Assembly (NCBI GenBank): GCA_019633425.1
Contig: WSUB01000025.1
Coordinates: forward strand, 124,001 to 188,000
Length of the DNA stretch: 64,000 nucleotides
Source of the DNA: Tulasnella sp. 424
Taxonomy: Eukaryota > Basidiomycota > Agaricomycetes > Cantharellales > Tulasnellaceae
Direction: 5' to 3'
Shown here: in pieces, positions 52,201 to 64,000 of the stretch
Layout: each line of letters starts with the position of its first letter
How positions within the stretch are numbered: position 1 is the first letter of the stretch
Translations under genes and position numbers: made by a program
The notes under the pieces: model-generated
Databases searched by the model: none
What the model was told of the DNA's origin: nothing
Seen by the model: the letters and a program-made list of their open reading frames with translations, nothing else

Positions 52201-55200
52201 CCATCTCTCGAGTCATAGGCAAAGGATTGACATAGTTTTGTAGTGTGATCTTCGAGCTTATATTTGGTGAGATGGAGTTTGTGCGGGATCTCGAAACGAT
52301 AGAAACAGTGAGTAAAGTCGAATTCCGCATCGACATGTACTAACCCCTCGGAATAGCTCTTCATTCGCCCGCTGCGAGCTGCGGCACCAGCGGTAATTCC
52401 CCGGGACCGCCTTAATGCCTTCATTCGCGACGTATTCTGGACATACAATGACGTTTTAGTCCACCACCGAAAGTTACTAGATCGGCTTCATGAGATTCAG
52501 CGCGAAGAACACCCCAGTATCCGCTCGGTTACGGCCCCGATCTACGATGCCGCTCTCAACTGGCAGGATGCATACATGGAGTATGTCCCACATTATCCCA
52601 TTGCCGCATTCCGTATCCAAGAGGAACTCGGGAACAATCCCGCCTTCAAGGCTTTCCATGACGTAAGAAACCAGGTTCTAACCAGAGATCCTATCAGTGT
52701 CTGACTGACGACTCTTGCTAGACTTGTCTCCGAAACCCCGATTCCCGGAAGCTGGATCTGAAAGCCTTCATATTCCGTCCAATCCCTCGTCTCCTTCGCT
52801 ATGACCTGCTCCTAGGCCAGATCAAGAAGATGCTGCCTCCCGAGGATGAAGATCTAGAGGCTATCGTTCAGGTATGCGATATTATTAAGGACCTCGCTAA
52901 AGCGACAGAATCTGGAGTGGCGACCGCTGAGAAGAAAGTGGAACTGTGGAACTTCCACGCAAATCTCGTATTCAAGCCCGGTGAAGCGGTGGTATGGTTT
53001 GCCTCTTGTTTGTCGCCTTAAGTCCCGATCACTGAATCAGTCATTTAGGATATGGATCTGCTCGATGAAACGAGGCAGTTGGTACATACTGGCAAGCTCC
53101 TTCGGCCCCCAGATGGTAACTTCGAATTGAGTGGCTGGACGGAGTTGTTCGTCATCCTTTTCGACAACTATTGTAAGGCGATCTTGGGCCCGTCTAGAGA
53201 CCGCACTCACTGCTTACCATTTAGTGGTCATGACGAAGACAAAGGAGAGGGATGGTATCACGAAGTACTATGCCAACAAACGGGTGCGCTTCAGCACAAT
53301 TTCATTCGAACGGTCCAAACTCGGAATTAATCGTGTCTTGCCTTTCTAGCCCATTCCCCTTGAGCTTCTCAGCTTGGTTGGATTCACTGAAGTGCAACAG
53401 CAACGATCCGCTGGTATTTTCGGACGCGGCCTCAAGGGTGCAAAGGAAGGGAAAGAAACTAAGGACAACGCCGGCGCGGTGGACCCTAATGGAGCTGGTG
53501 GGCCGGAAGACAGCCGTACCGTCTGGCCCTGCAGCATTCATCATGCCGGAAGGGTTGGAGGACTCTATCACCTCTTTGCCGAGAGTGCCGCTGTTCGAGG
53601 CGAATGGAAGCAAAAGCTTGAGGAAGCCATCGCTCTACGCAATCTCGTCAACGACTCCAACAAAGTGGGATTCGAGCTATTTCACTTTAAAGTTGGTCCT
53701 AATCGTCATATTTTCAGGTCTTTGAAATGCGAAACCTCAGCGAAAATACCTTCGTCGTACCTTCCATCATGGGAGGAACGTCTCCTGGATGGTCGAACGA
53801 CGTCACCTTCACCGGAAAAGTCACATGCTCGGTTCCATTCTGTGCGTAAATTTGAAGCCACGAAGTTGACGCTTTTTCTGATTGTCGCAATGCTTAATTA
53901 CATAGCAACGGCCGATGGACGGGGACTAGTGGCGGTGGGATGTGCTGAGGGCGTCTGGATCGGCCTCCGTAGTGACAAGAATTGTGAGTGTCGTCTCTGA
54001 CCATGTCACGGATTTTTGTTTACAGACCGTTTGTGATTGTAGCTCTGAGGAGAGTGTTGCATTTGAAGATGGTCACGCAGTGCGCTATGTTGGAGGACTT
54101 CGGGATTTTCCTCGTCCTCGCAGACAAGGTAAGGGGATTCCGGCAATTGTCGGGCACACACTTATTGTATATATTACTTCCAGTCGCTGTTTGCCTACCA
54201 TATCGAGGCATTAGTCCCTTCGCCAAACTCGCCACACGCTGGCGGCAGTCGAACACCTCAGAAGTTGAACGGTACTAAGGACGTGCAGTTCTTCAGCGTC
54301 GGAACGTTGAACGGTCGGACGTTGATTATCTACATGAAGAAGAAAGGGGTAACTCACCAAATTAAGCGCGATTACCACTCGAGACTAAACGCACTCTTTA
54401 CAGATGGACAGCGTCTTCCGCGTGCTCGAACCTGTCATTGGTAAGATCACTGAAAAGGCAAAAGCACCGGCAACTTTCGGAAGGAACCTGTTTGGTGGAA
54501 GTCGATCGGAATGGTTCCGAGTCTACCGAGTACGTTGACCGGAGACGTATCTCGTGGAACGTACTAACAGCCCTGATTGTAGGACTTCTTCCTTCCTTCG
54601 GAGTCGTATGACCTCCTGTTCCTGAAGGCCAAGATCGCAATCCCGTGCACAAAAGGATTCGAGATCATGGATTTGACCGAGTGAGTGCTTTTCTTTCGTA
54701 CTTTTGGGCAATTCTAATGCGCTTCTCTTTAGCTTCAAGAGCGTGACCATACCCACACGAGACGATCCTCGACTGGCGTCAATAGCCAGGCGTCTTGAAA
54801 ACTGCAAGGCGATGGGCATGTTCCGAACCAGCGAGAATGAATTCCTACTGTGCTACGATGGTATGTTGGATCCTTTTCGGTTAATCCTTGACCATGGTTT
54901 GACGAACTCTGCGCAGAATTCGGACTCTTCGTTGACCGCCACGGAGACCCTAACCGCGTCAATGGTGTGGTAGAATGGGAAGGAACAGCCGAGCGCGTGG
55001 CTTTCCATCCACCATACGTGATCATCTTCGACTCGAGGTTCGTTGAGATTCGCCACGTGGACAAAGGCCGGTTGGTGCAAATCATTCGTGGAGCGGATAT
55101 TCGGTGCCTGTGGGATGGACGAGGTGCATCCCTCCCTGCCCCGGTGACGCCAGGACCAGGAGGGTGGGACGAAATGGGATCTTTGGAAGCCAGGATCCAC

Positions 55201-55530
55201 GCAGTGATGAGAGATCCAAACTCGCCACCGAATAGCAAGGTGGTCGTGCAGCATGTCTTTGAACTAGTCCCGACTGTCCCCCTGTACACGCCTCCCCCGT
55301 TATCGGCACCTGCTGCTGGTGGACAAGCCGGAAACTACTATCAGCAGCAACAACATACCCAGTATATCCCTCAACCTCAAGTGCTGCCCCAACAACACCA
55401 ATACTCTCAGTACCCGCAGCAGCCCCAACAGCCCCAGCAGCCCCAGTATCCTCAATACCAGCAGTATCCCCAGTACGCTGGCTCTCCTCCTCATTCGCCA
55501 GATGCCAATCCGATGCAGACTTGGCGTTGA
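49222..55530 (+). CDS. Rom2-like RhoGEF with DEP, two DH domains, PH and CNH
   Basis: Exchange factor for Rho-type GTPases, expected to act in cell-wall integrity signalling at the membrane. ATG 49222 opens MDLHRSFTKDFEDLYEQVQN. The disordered N-terminal region of about 485 residues is followed by DEP (SIIQREILITLGISTNDRRI ... FFYEVEWGGRTLSDS), DH1 (HKMIEKEEQFVQDLEFIDTY to HFIGRPSDHLRNYPVLLDAT), DH2 (VIFELIFGEMEFVRDLETIE to FIFRPIPRLLRYDLLLGQI), PH (LVHTGKLLRPPDG ... WTELFVILFDNYLVMTK) and CNH (CYDEFGLFVDRHGDPNRVNG ... RFVEIRHVDKGRLVQII). Traced exons 1-13 (49222-49360, 49424-50748, 50820-51149, 51205-51264, 51322-51395, 51449-51818, 51885-52189, 52244-52307, 52357-52662, 52722-52991, 53049-53172, 53225-53283, 53350-53664) keep frame. 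The Gln/Pro/Tyr-rich tail ends at TGA 55528. Total is about 1,700 residues. Confidence 0.88.
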
Positions 55531-55839
55531 TAGCTGACGCACTCCAGCTGTTCCTTGGTTTCCTTTGTATACCCTGTACTTCGCATCTCGGTTGTTATCT
55601 TATCGGGCTTCTCGCGCGCAGTGATGTATGTGGAGAGGTTTTTAGATGTTTCATAAAGTACCGTAACGATGCATTGAGAATAACAACTCGTTTTAACGTT
55701 AGAGCTACATGAAGGAGTACATAGAGCCACGCGTAATAACAGCCTGGCCCCGAACGTTAAATAGGTAGCTGGCACACTTGGATCTCCTCTATCAGGCACC
55801 TTCACGGTTTAGAGGACGATGGGTGGCTGCCACATAGAC
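55531..55839. other. Convergent intergenic region
   Basis: About 309 bp between the RhoGEF stop and the stop of the small minus-strand gene. It is AT-richer than the surrounding coding sequence, as expected for 3' UTRs. No gene is seen. Confidence 0.5.
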
Positions 55840-56617
55840 TTATGCGAATGCCGAGTCTTGCCTGATATGACCGGGATAGGACGCCGGGACCGTCTGGATC
55901 GGGGACAAGGGCGTAGGATCATCGAAGGCCTGCGGTGTTGACGCACTTTGTGCCAGAGAGAAGTGGAGAAGCATGAGATATACGCAAAAACGGCAAAAGC
56001 AAATTAAAGGGGAGAGGGACTGCCTCATAAACTCACTCGACGTCATCGCGGCGAACCTTGGAATCGGGGATCCAGTTGAGGCGTTGGGACCAAGTTGCTC
56101 GACGGCGCTCTAGCTCACGACGGGATTTGAAGCGGTGGAGATACAAAGCCTATAAATAAAACGGGTGAGTATTTTTACTTTCAGGGAAGGGGAAGGTTTA
56201 TGCCGCTTCGGCAGACTGACGACGAATGCGCATGCGACTACGAGGGATATGGGCAAAGCAACTGCTAGGGCGAGATGATTTGACGACCCACTACTTGTGG
56301 TATTGCTTCCGGTGGCATCTGTTTCACTGTATTCCGTGGATGTGAGAATCTGTGCTTGGGAGTTCTGTCTGGCATTCTACTAACATGGGAACGGCCGTGG
56401 CGACACCATTCGTGGTGATGACAGTGTAGTCGGTATGGGATGTCGAGAATCTCGTCAATGAGTCCACTACCTGCGTGACAGGCTCGAGAACCCTATCATG
56501 GAGCAAATTAGCTGCAGGGACACATACAGATGTAGATGTCCGGTCCAGCTTACTCGCTGGCCCACGTAGATGGGTAAGACTCTGTGAATGTCGCTGGAGT
56601 GGTAGTGAGGTCTCCAC
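55840..56617 (-). CDS. Predicted single-pass membrane protein, unknown function (5' end uncertain)
   Basis: A minus-strand gene fragment reads VVDSLTRFSTSHTDYTVITT NGVATAVPM (Ser/Thr-rich, extracellular-like). A segment in another frame reads TGSNTTSSGSSNHLALAVAL PISLVVACAFVV, a likely membrane helix. A further exon has LYLHRFKSRRELERRRATWS QRLNWIPDSK (basic, cytosolic). A final exon, STPQAFDDPTPLSPIQTVPA ... HIRQDSAFA, ends with TAA at 55840. The order Ser/Thr-rich ectodomain, one helix and basic tail resembles fungal cell-surface sensor-like proteins in layout only. I could not find a convincing start codon and the first intron is not resolved, so the 5' limit is arbitrary. Confidence 0.4.
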
Positions 56618-57039
56618 CCCTTTCCTGGAGCTTTGGTGCTGGACTCATAACGGGGACTTGCCAGAGATGGAGGGAAATGGTGCGAAGGAATGGTCCAAGC
56701 GTCGACGGTGGTCGTAGACGAAGAGGAAAAGATAAAAAAGAGGGGGAAGGGGTATAATCAGCTCAATCCCAAATCACCGCGCGGAAACTCCGGCCCCACA
56801 TGGGAACCGGTCATCAAACCGGTTGCCCGAGTGATAACAGAAGAGAGATCAAAACATTTCGACTAAAAACCAATCTATCGTAGTAAAATACAGCATGAGG
56901 ACATGAAAACATGGGTCGAGAGCGGCACAAGATGGGGAAGAAATGTGGCAATGATATGTCTATGAGTAGGATGGAGGGGCTTGTGGTGAGAAAAAGATCA
57001 AGTCAGCCGGCGTTTTGATTATTTCCAATTTAGTATAAA
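56618..57039. other. Intergenic 3' of ACC1
   Basis: About 420 bp, AT-rich near 56720-57030, with no gene-like frame. It presumably contains the ACC1 3' UTR and the promoter or first exon of the small membrane-protein gene. Confidence 0.5.
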
Positions 57040-60000
57040 TTACGACTCACCAGGTGAACCGCCAGCGGAGGATTGGATCAACTTGACAAGACGGGTTTTC
57101 TCGTCCTCGCTAAGAGACTCAAGAGATCGGGCGAAGCCTTCCAAGGCGGCCTTGCGGTCAGAGAGCACCAAGTCCACCATTTGGCGTGCAACGTCCGCAG
57201 CCTTGAGCTTCGATAGTGTCGGGGCCAGGTCGACAGCCTCCAAGGCTTCAGCGACTGCTCGACGGTCTTCGGGGTCGACACCGGGGATCAACGAGTCCAC
57301 AACGTCTGAGCGCTCTTCGGGCGACAACTGCGGAGAAGTCGCTTGGATCCTTGCCAACGCTGTTGACCGAGCAACCCGAGCACGAAGAGCCCAGTAGAAG
57401 TAACGACGGGCATTCTTCCACTCAGCAGGTTTGGCGCAGCCCTTGGCTTCCATTCGTCCAACGCGACTGTAATTCATCTGTTAGCCAATGAAAGCATAAT
57501 GACGTCTAAGTTTGGACATACTCGTGGAGATCAGCATAGAGAAGAGCAACTTGTTTGAAGGTAGGCATCAAGAGCGTCTCGCGTTGCGCGAGTTGTTCGG
57601 TCGCAGCGGCACGTTCTTGCTCGCTGACTGAAGCATCCTTGCTGGTCTTCTTGAGCGAAGCGTATTGCGAATCCAAGCGTTCCATGAGACTGAGCAACCG
57701 CTCGCGACGCACTTTGGGGGAAACCCGTCAGACACAACACAACATGGCTTGCTACAAGACGACTCACTCCTAATCTCTACGATACCCTCAGGTTCCAAGA
57801 CACCAGCTCGGGCGTCACGGTCCGCGTACATCTCCATCTGCTCTGGGTTGATCGAGGGATCCAAAACGACCCAAGCACCACCGCGGAGTTCACCGTTAGG
57901 CACAATGTAAACGAAGACCGGCTGCTTGTAGCTGGAAAGACCATCGACGATCTTTGAACCTTGCTTCAGGATTTCGTCGTACTAAGGTGACCGCGGTCAG
58001 CTAACAACTCCATTGACACGCACAATCAAACCACAAACCATGTCCTGTTGACCACCAGAGAATCCACGCCAGTTTGCAAAGATAATCAGAGGTAGTCCTT
58101 CACGGTTGAAGTCGAAGATAGCCTGTGCAGTCTTGTAAGCGGAGTTGGGGAACCACACTTGGCCAGCCTCCATGATTCGCTGCTCGAACGATGACGCATT
58201 GGCGGGGTCAGCAGGAACCACACGTTCAGTCGTACGGGCTGTAAATCGAGACGTGGTTAGTCTTGGGAATAAAGCTCCAGCTATGGTTGCACTTACTTTC
58301 AACAGCGATAACACCCATGGGGATGCCTCCAAGACGAGCGCGACCAACAACAACAGTCTGAGCCCAGCCGTTGAGAGTCTCCTGGAACGAGCCGGCGTCG
58401 AAGAAACCGCTGAGGAACTCCCCACTATCCTCAGGCTTGCCAGTAATGAGCCAGCGAGGGTCATAAGGCCCCTTTGGCGGGAAGAAGCCGATCTCGCGAT
58501 CCCATGAATCAGCAGGAGGGCGAGTGGGTAGAGGAGCGCCCTTGCGTTCAGGCACGTAAGACAGCCACCGGAGAATGTGCGTGGTACCCTCAAGGTCGCT
58601 CTGTGCAGTCAAATGCGACACACCATTCTTGTGCATGATCTGAGTGCCTCCGAGCTGAAGGTTGGACGTGTAGACTTCGCGTCCTAACACTTTGTTGAGA
58701 GCAGGAGCACCTGTGAGGATAATAGGCTGTCCTTCAACCTGGACTGCACGCTGGCCGAGTCGGACCAAGTAGGCACCAATACCGACGGAGCGAGCTGTGA
58801 CGAGAGTGATGGTGAAGATGTCGTCGTAAGCTCGGGAGGTCTCTCCAGCAATTAGACCTGAGCCCTTCAAGCATTCGACTCCAAGACCGTCTTGAGCACC
58901 AACGATGTCTGTGATCTTGAAGCGCTTTTCGCCGTTGACGGTAATTTCCTCGGTTAGGACGCTGTGTTGGTCGTTCTCCCTAAGCTTGAAGTCGGCCTCG
59001 GGGGTGAGGTACAGGTAATCGATGCCCTTTTCAGGGTGCTCAACGTCGTTCCAGGCACAGGAGAACAAACCCAACACCTCTTCAGCCACACCGAGCCGAG
59101 CTCCAGAGTTGGCAGACAAGTAGATTCGGGGCAGGCCAAGGCTACGAGCGTACTCAGTCGCCTTGTAGAAGTAGAGGTCTTCTTGGGGTCCGAAGGATCC
59201 GATCTTGAACGTAATGTCGTTGGCGATGACGACTGCTTGTCTGCCCTTGGGATACTCTGGCGTGTAGAGAGTGAAGACCCATGCTACCATTCCGCAGGTG
59301 TTGTTGCCAGGCGCCCTGTCAACCTCTTGGAGCTCTTCATTCTCATCCAAGACCAACTCCTTGGACTCCAAGAACTTCGGTGGGAGGGTAATGGAACTGT
59401 TGAGCTTCCGCTGTTCAACCCACAAGTTCTGAACAGACTTGGAGAAGAGGTCTGGGAAGTCATAGACATAGGTCGTTCCCACCAAATGAGCTTGGTAACG
59501 CTTGGGTTGAAGGGACTCCTTTGTCGGGAACGGCATGTTTGCGGGCTGGAGATGGAGCGGACCCTTGTCGCCGATGGCTTTAAGAATAGTAGTGCCCTTG
59601 TCGGTGACGATCTCCTGATACCCATGGAAGTTGACCACGAAGCCGGACACGTTCTCGATCACAGCGCGGATTGGAGTGACGTTGCCTTCGTCATCCTCAA
59701 GAACGATGCGGATTTCTGCTCCAGTGACGCGAAGTCTCCAGAGGCGCTTTCCGTGGCGATCAATGAAACCAGCGACGGCCTGCAGGACTTCCTCGTAGGT
59801 GACTTTGAGGTTGTAGATGAAGTTGACGGAGATATGGTTGCAGTCAGCATTGCGATGCTTCGCAACGACGATTTCGAGGGCATCGAGGATCGAGCCGACG
59901 AGGTGGTCCGTTTGGGAAATGAGGTATTCGGCGGTATGTTGCTCATTGCGAAGTCGCCCTGGTCGGACAAGAGCTCGAACGAAGAATCGAGAATCGAACT

Positions 60001-63000
60001 GGTTCTCCCGAGCTACGGCATGGTAGATGTGGATTTGGCGGTCTTCGGTGAAGCAAGGAGTGAGCTTGTAGTTGGAAAGGCGGCTGAGTTCCAGTTGATA
60101 TGCCAAGGCGGGTTCGATATTTCGGATTGCTTCTTCTTCGACCCACTCGCCGTCGTTGTTTGCCCTCATCGTGTAGTAGTATGGATACTCGCCAGGACGG
60201 CAGATCAGGAACGTGACACGACGAACGCCATGGCCGACAACCACATCCTTGTTCTCCTTCAAAATCGCCAGGAAGTTGTTACGCCATTCGGCATCCTCCT
60301 TGTCGTCTGCAGAATCAAAGATCCTAAGCGCGACATACATGACGTTGGGCGGCTGAGCTCCAGCACCGTGACGCTGACCGAATTCGGTGGCATCGAAGGC
60401 GGGGAGAAGGGAAGCGAACTTGGCGAATCCATCGCGGCACGACTCGTAGTCGGGGAAGGAAGCAACGGCACCATGGCGAATCGGCTCAATGTGGGTTGAG
60501 TTGATCATGTATGTGAGGTCGCTGACGGAAGCCTGTCTCTTCTTGTCACTGAAGAAAAGGAAATCAAGTTCGATGGTGTAGGTATGAGGCCAAGGTTAGG
60601 TACTTACTAGTCTGCCAAGCGAGGTGTCTGAGGAGGGGAACGCGATTGGCCAAGTTTGAAGCGCCATGTGACGGCCTGGAAGGCATCAAGTTCTCCGACG
60701 TCGTCGCCCTCATCGTAGTCGAGTGACAAGATGGAATAGGCACGATAGGCGCGACGAACGTAAACTTCAAGAGCAGCTGTAACAAGGCCGTCAGCAAAAG
60801 AGTCGGTTGAAAGCAGAACCGTCATTGAACTTGCCTAATGAGACCCATGGATCATCGTGGTTGAAGAACGTGGGTAAAACGTCGAATACGACCCATCGGG
60901 AGTCAGTGAGTTCCTTCAACGCCTCAGGAGAGGGCGTTCTGACGAGAGGCATAATGATCAGGTTGTGTGACCTTTGCCGTTAGAATGCATGTGCTCACCC
61001 CCGATTGATGCTGGATTCTCCATAGTAGCCAGAAGTGATGGACATCTTGAGGACAGCCTCCATCTGCACGGCGCGCTCCTGGTACGAAGGAAGTTGGGTT
61101 GAGAGAAGGACCTCGCGAGCTTTGAGTGCTACAGCAGTAGTTGACCTGGCAGGTTACGGCTGATCAATAAGACGTACTTTTCCGCATGACTTGGGACACT
61201 TACTTGGACTCGAGGGATGCGAGCTCCTTCATGACACTGGTAAGAGGATCATCTCCTCCAGACGACCACCCACTTTCCTTCTTGATCATGTCGAGCAAAG
61301 CCATAACAAGCTTGTTCTTGTTCACCGCCTTGGTATGACTGAGAACCAATCCGGCGACGACGTCCAAGTTCTCCCTGTTCTGCTCACGGAGCGCCAAGAC
61401 TCTCGCCTCGATGCTTCCTCCGAAAAGCTTCTCTGTTGCGACGTATCGCTCGAGCAATTCCGCGATCGTACCCCATTCGTGACTCTTGAGGCCATTCTTG
61501 TACCTCTCGAGGACGTCCAAGAGCGACTGGATCTTCGAGCGAACCATGGTCCTTTCGGAGGCAATCACGTTATCGTTTAGGAAGGTGTCAATGGTTTTGA
61601 GGATGCGAGCGGCAGGGAAGTCCTTCTGAGAAGACTTGGCTCGGCTGGACTCGATGATGGCCCGAATCGATTCCTCCAACTTGCCAGGCATGCGACCGGA
61701 TAAAGAGGCCAGGACAGCGCTGGTTTCCGAATACGGAAGCTCTGGGTTGTGCAATACTTCGACCAATTCCTTGAGAGAAGCGGCCATGACATGTTGGTTG
61801 TCGAAGCCCTCTAGGATGTTGTTCAGGATGTGGATGAGATGAGAGAAACGCTGATGGGGTTTAGCGCCGATAACGGAAGGATCGCCCATCTGGGGAAGCT
61901 GGCCCTCGAAAGGCTTGGCATGCTTGACGCGTCCGGGGTCGTCCAAGGACAGGATACCGAGGATATCTCCAGGTTCGAGACTAGCTCCGGCTTGCTTGAC
62001 AAAGTGAGGAACGCCATCCTCGGTAGCAACGAGGGGCATGACCATTTTCATGACCTGTGGAATTATTCGATCGTCAGTTGCATGTTATTAATAATATAAT
62101 GCATGCACACGTACCTCGATCTCAGCATAAGTATCTCCAGCGCTGATGTGATCACCGCTGTCGACGAGGAAACGAAGCAACTTTCCGGGACTGGGACTGC
62201 GCAGCTGCGTCGGGTCGTTCTCTTGCTCGATGAGGCATGTCTTCGCGTCCACCATGAGACGAGTGGCGCCGACTTCCTCCCTCCAGTATACGGAGTGGCT
62301 AGCGCCGGCAAGGAGGACGAGAACGCCTCCATCCGCCAGCGGCCTCGCTCCAATAGACGTCCGACCTCCGTTGAGATAGAGGGTCCAAGTAAGGGCAGAA
62401 GAACGGGAAGCCGTGAACGAGTACCGGGAACCCTCGTAGATGAACTCGATCATGAAGACGGTCTTTAGGGTGTCACGAGCTGGAACTTGACCCTTGTCCA
62501 AGATCCGCCTGAACTCGGCCCAACAAGCGTCTGAGAGGATATGGGCTTTGACGACAGCTCCGCAGATGACAGCCAACGTGGGATCAGGTCGCTCCGCGGT
62601 CAGCTTGTCCGAAATGAGAGCGTCCAACCATCCAGTCGTGAACGTGTTCCCCTCGAACGCTTGAGTCTCCAACAGCTTAATAAGGTACTCCACCGTCGTT
62701 CGGAAATCTCCTCGGATGCTCAACTCCTTCAACGCCATGACCATGTTCTTCCTGCTCTCCGTGCGATCGGCGCCATACGCAAAGATGTGACCGAATTGAG
62801 AATCGGCGAATTCGTGCAGACCACCGGCAGTACCGACGGAGAAGTAACCCCAAACGTTGGTGTTGGAACGGAAGTTCAACTCTTGCAAGCTACCGCTCGA
62901 GGGCTTGAACCCAGCATCGGGATTCTCAGCAGTGATACGGACGGCGACGACGTGCCCCTTGGGAGTTGGGCGACGTTGAAGCTGATTAGACTCGGGCTTG

Positions 63001-64000
63001 ACCATGTCAAAGTCGATTTCGGAGGCAGTGGTGGGAGCCATGCCGTAGAGGACGCGGATGTCGCGAATGCGATGAAGAGGAATACCCATGGCGACTTGAA
63101 GCTGGGCAGCGGGGAGGTTGACACCCGAGACCATTTCGGTGGTAGGATGTTCGACTTGAAGACGTGGGTTGAGCTCCAGGAAGCAGAAAGTATCATCTGC
63201 CGGGCTGTAAAGATCTGCAGAAAAGAGGAATGAGCGCGGTTTCCCGTGGTACTGGGGAAAGGGCCTTACATTCGACGGTACCAGCACTGACGTATCCGAC
63301 AAGCTTAGCAAGTCGGACGGCAGCCTTCTCCATTTCTTCAAAGGTTTCAGGTTTTGCGATAGTGACTGGGGCTTCTTCAATGATTTTTTGGTGTCTTCGC
63401 TGAACAGAGCAGTCACGGCCGAAGAGCGAAATGGCGTTGCCGTATTGATCGGCCAAGACTTGTACTTCAAGATGGCGAGCCGAACCGGCGAGCTTCATGA
63501 TGAAAATGGGAGATCCTAATACGCCTCAATAAGTAAATGCGTAGAAGTAGCTTAGTTAAGAAGGCACGTACCTGGTACTTCGCTAGCTACAGCCTCGAAA
63601 GCATTCTTGAACGTCGCGGCGCCTTCGACTTTGCGAATACCCTTTCCTCCGCCACCCTCACTAGCTTTGATCATGACGGGCCAGCCGATCGCCTCGGCTT
63701 TCTCCAGACCCTGCTCGACGGTGGTTACACAGGCGTTCTGGTACGCGGCATCTGGGACGGTGACGAAGCCTTGCTCGGATAGTTCAGTATCGGTGATGCC
63801 CGTTCCGGACCACGCCATTGTGGGGACGTTGGCGGATTGAGCGACGATGGTAGAGGAGATCTTGTCTCCGAGAGAACGCATGGCGGAGCCCGGTGGGCCG
63901 ATGAAGACGATCTTATGCTTGGAAGCGGCGAGAGATTCTGGTAATCTTGGATTTTCAGAGGCGTGACCCCATCCTGCCCAAACTGCGTGAACGCCCGCGC
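57040..64000 (-). CDS. ACC1: Acetyl-CoA carboxylase, N-terminal end beyond window
   Basis: Multidomain enzyme making malonyl-CoA for fatty-acid synthesis. The window edge cuts the biotin carboxylase domain at about [13 protein letters not shown]. Visible in order: ATP-grasp loop [61 protein letters not shown], biotinoyl site VMKM (just after an intron at about 62054-62115), the long ACC central domain, and carboxyltransferase halves ([91 protein letters not shown]). The C-terminal part has GFSGGQQDM and [25 protein letters not shown]-side coding ends at 57040 after [10 protein letters not shown]. All major catalytic blocks in the window are intact. The gene has long exons in the CT region, unlike its neighbours. 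Confidence 0.95.

Noticed and set aside
52190..52243. Splitting the RhoGEF into two genes at the TAG near 52233
   Set aside because: The stop lies in a segment with good GT (gtgggc) and AG (ttgtag) ends; removing it joins DH1 to DH2 in frame. A separate second gene would have no promoter and would start in the middle of DH2.
58964..60499. A 511-codon open frame on the plus strand opposite ACC1
   Set aside because: It lies entirely antisense to the highly conserved carboxyltransferase/central part of ACC1 and has no recognisable motif; long antisense frames are common opposite codon-biased genes.

Overview
This window is nuclear DNA from a filamentous basidiomycete, most likely an agaricomycete. 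Coding sequences are cut by very many short GT-AG introns of about 50-70 nt, with some coding exons of only 8-19 nt. The readable proteins are fungal housekeeping genes. Several of them (an ELMO/CED-12 engulfment protein, Y14/RBM8A, NASP, PM20D2-type amidohydrolases, twin-CX9C Cmc1) fit an intron-rich basidiomycete much better than a budding yeast. I cannot name the genus from sequence alone.

Layout. 0-7.5 kb (+): the 3' part of PRO2 (proline synthesis), an AP180/CALM clathrin adaptor with a very long disordered tail, and a NASP/Hif1-type histone chaperone. 7.5-16.9 kb: a tandem triplication of an M20 amidohydrolase gene (- strand), ending at CMC1 (+). Each inter-copy junction carries a relic of the CMC1 start fused to a relic of the NASP stop region, so the duplication endpoints can be read directly. 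Copy 2 holds an assembly gap flanked by a 78-bp exact repeat, and copy 1 has lost a splice acceptor. 17.4-22.5 kb (-): two adjacent divergent paralogs of a protein family I do not recognise. 23.3-26.3 kb (-): RPB4 and an AVT-type amino-acid transporter.

27-38 kb: ELMO (+), DBP9 DEAD-box helicase (-), a threonine-type L-asparaginase (+), exocyst SEC6 (-) and Y14/RBM8A (-). 39-43.4 kb: a MYND-finger protein (+) and a large helical protein of unknown function (-). 45-49 kb: TRM82 (+) and TRM140 (-), two tRNA methyltransferase components placed tail to tail. 49.2-55.5 kb (+): a RhoGEF with DEP, two consecutive DH domains, PH and CNH. 55.8-56.6 kb (-): a small predicted membrane protein. 57-64 kb (-): acetyl-CoA carboxylase ACC1, cut by the window edge at its N-terminal end.

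The genes do not form one pathway. There are recurring themes of membrane traffic and Rho signalling (AP180, ELMO, SEC6, RhoGEF) and RNA metabolism (RPB4, DBP9, Y14, TRM82, TRM140), which may be coincidence. The most informative regions are the M20 array with its breakpoint relics, the double-DH RhoGEF and the unrecognised paralog pair. All splice sites were assigned by eye from reading frame, splice consensus and family conservation; no transcript evidence was available.
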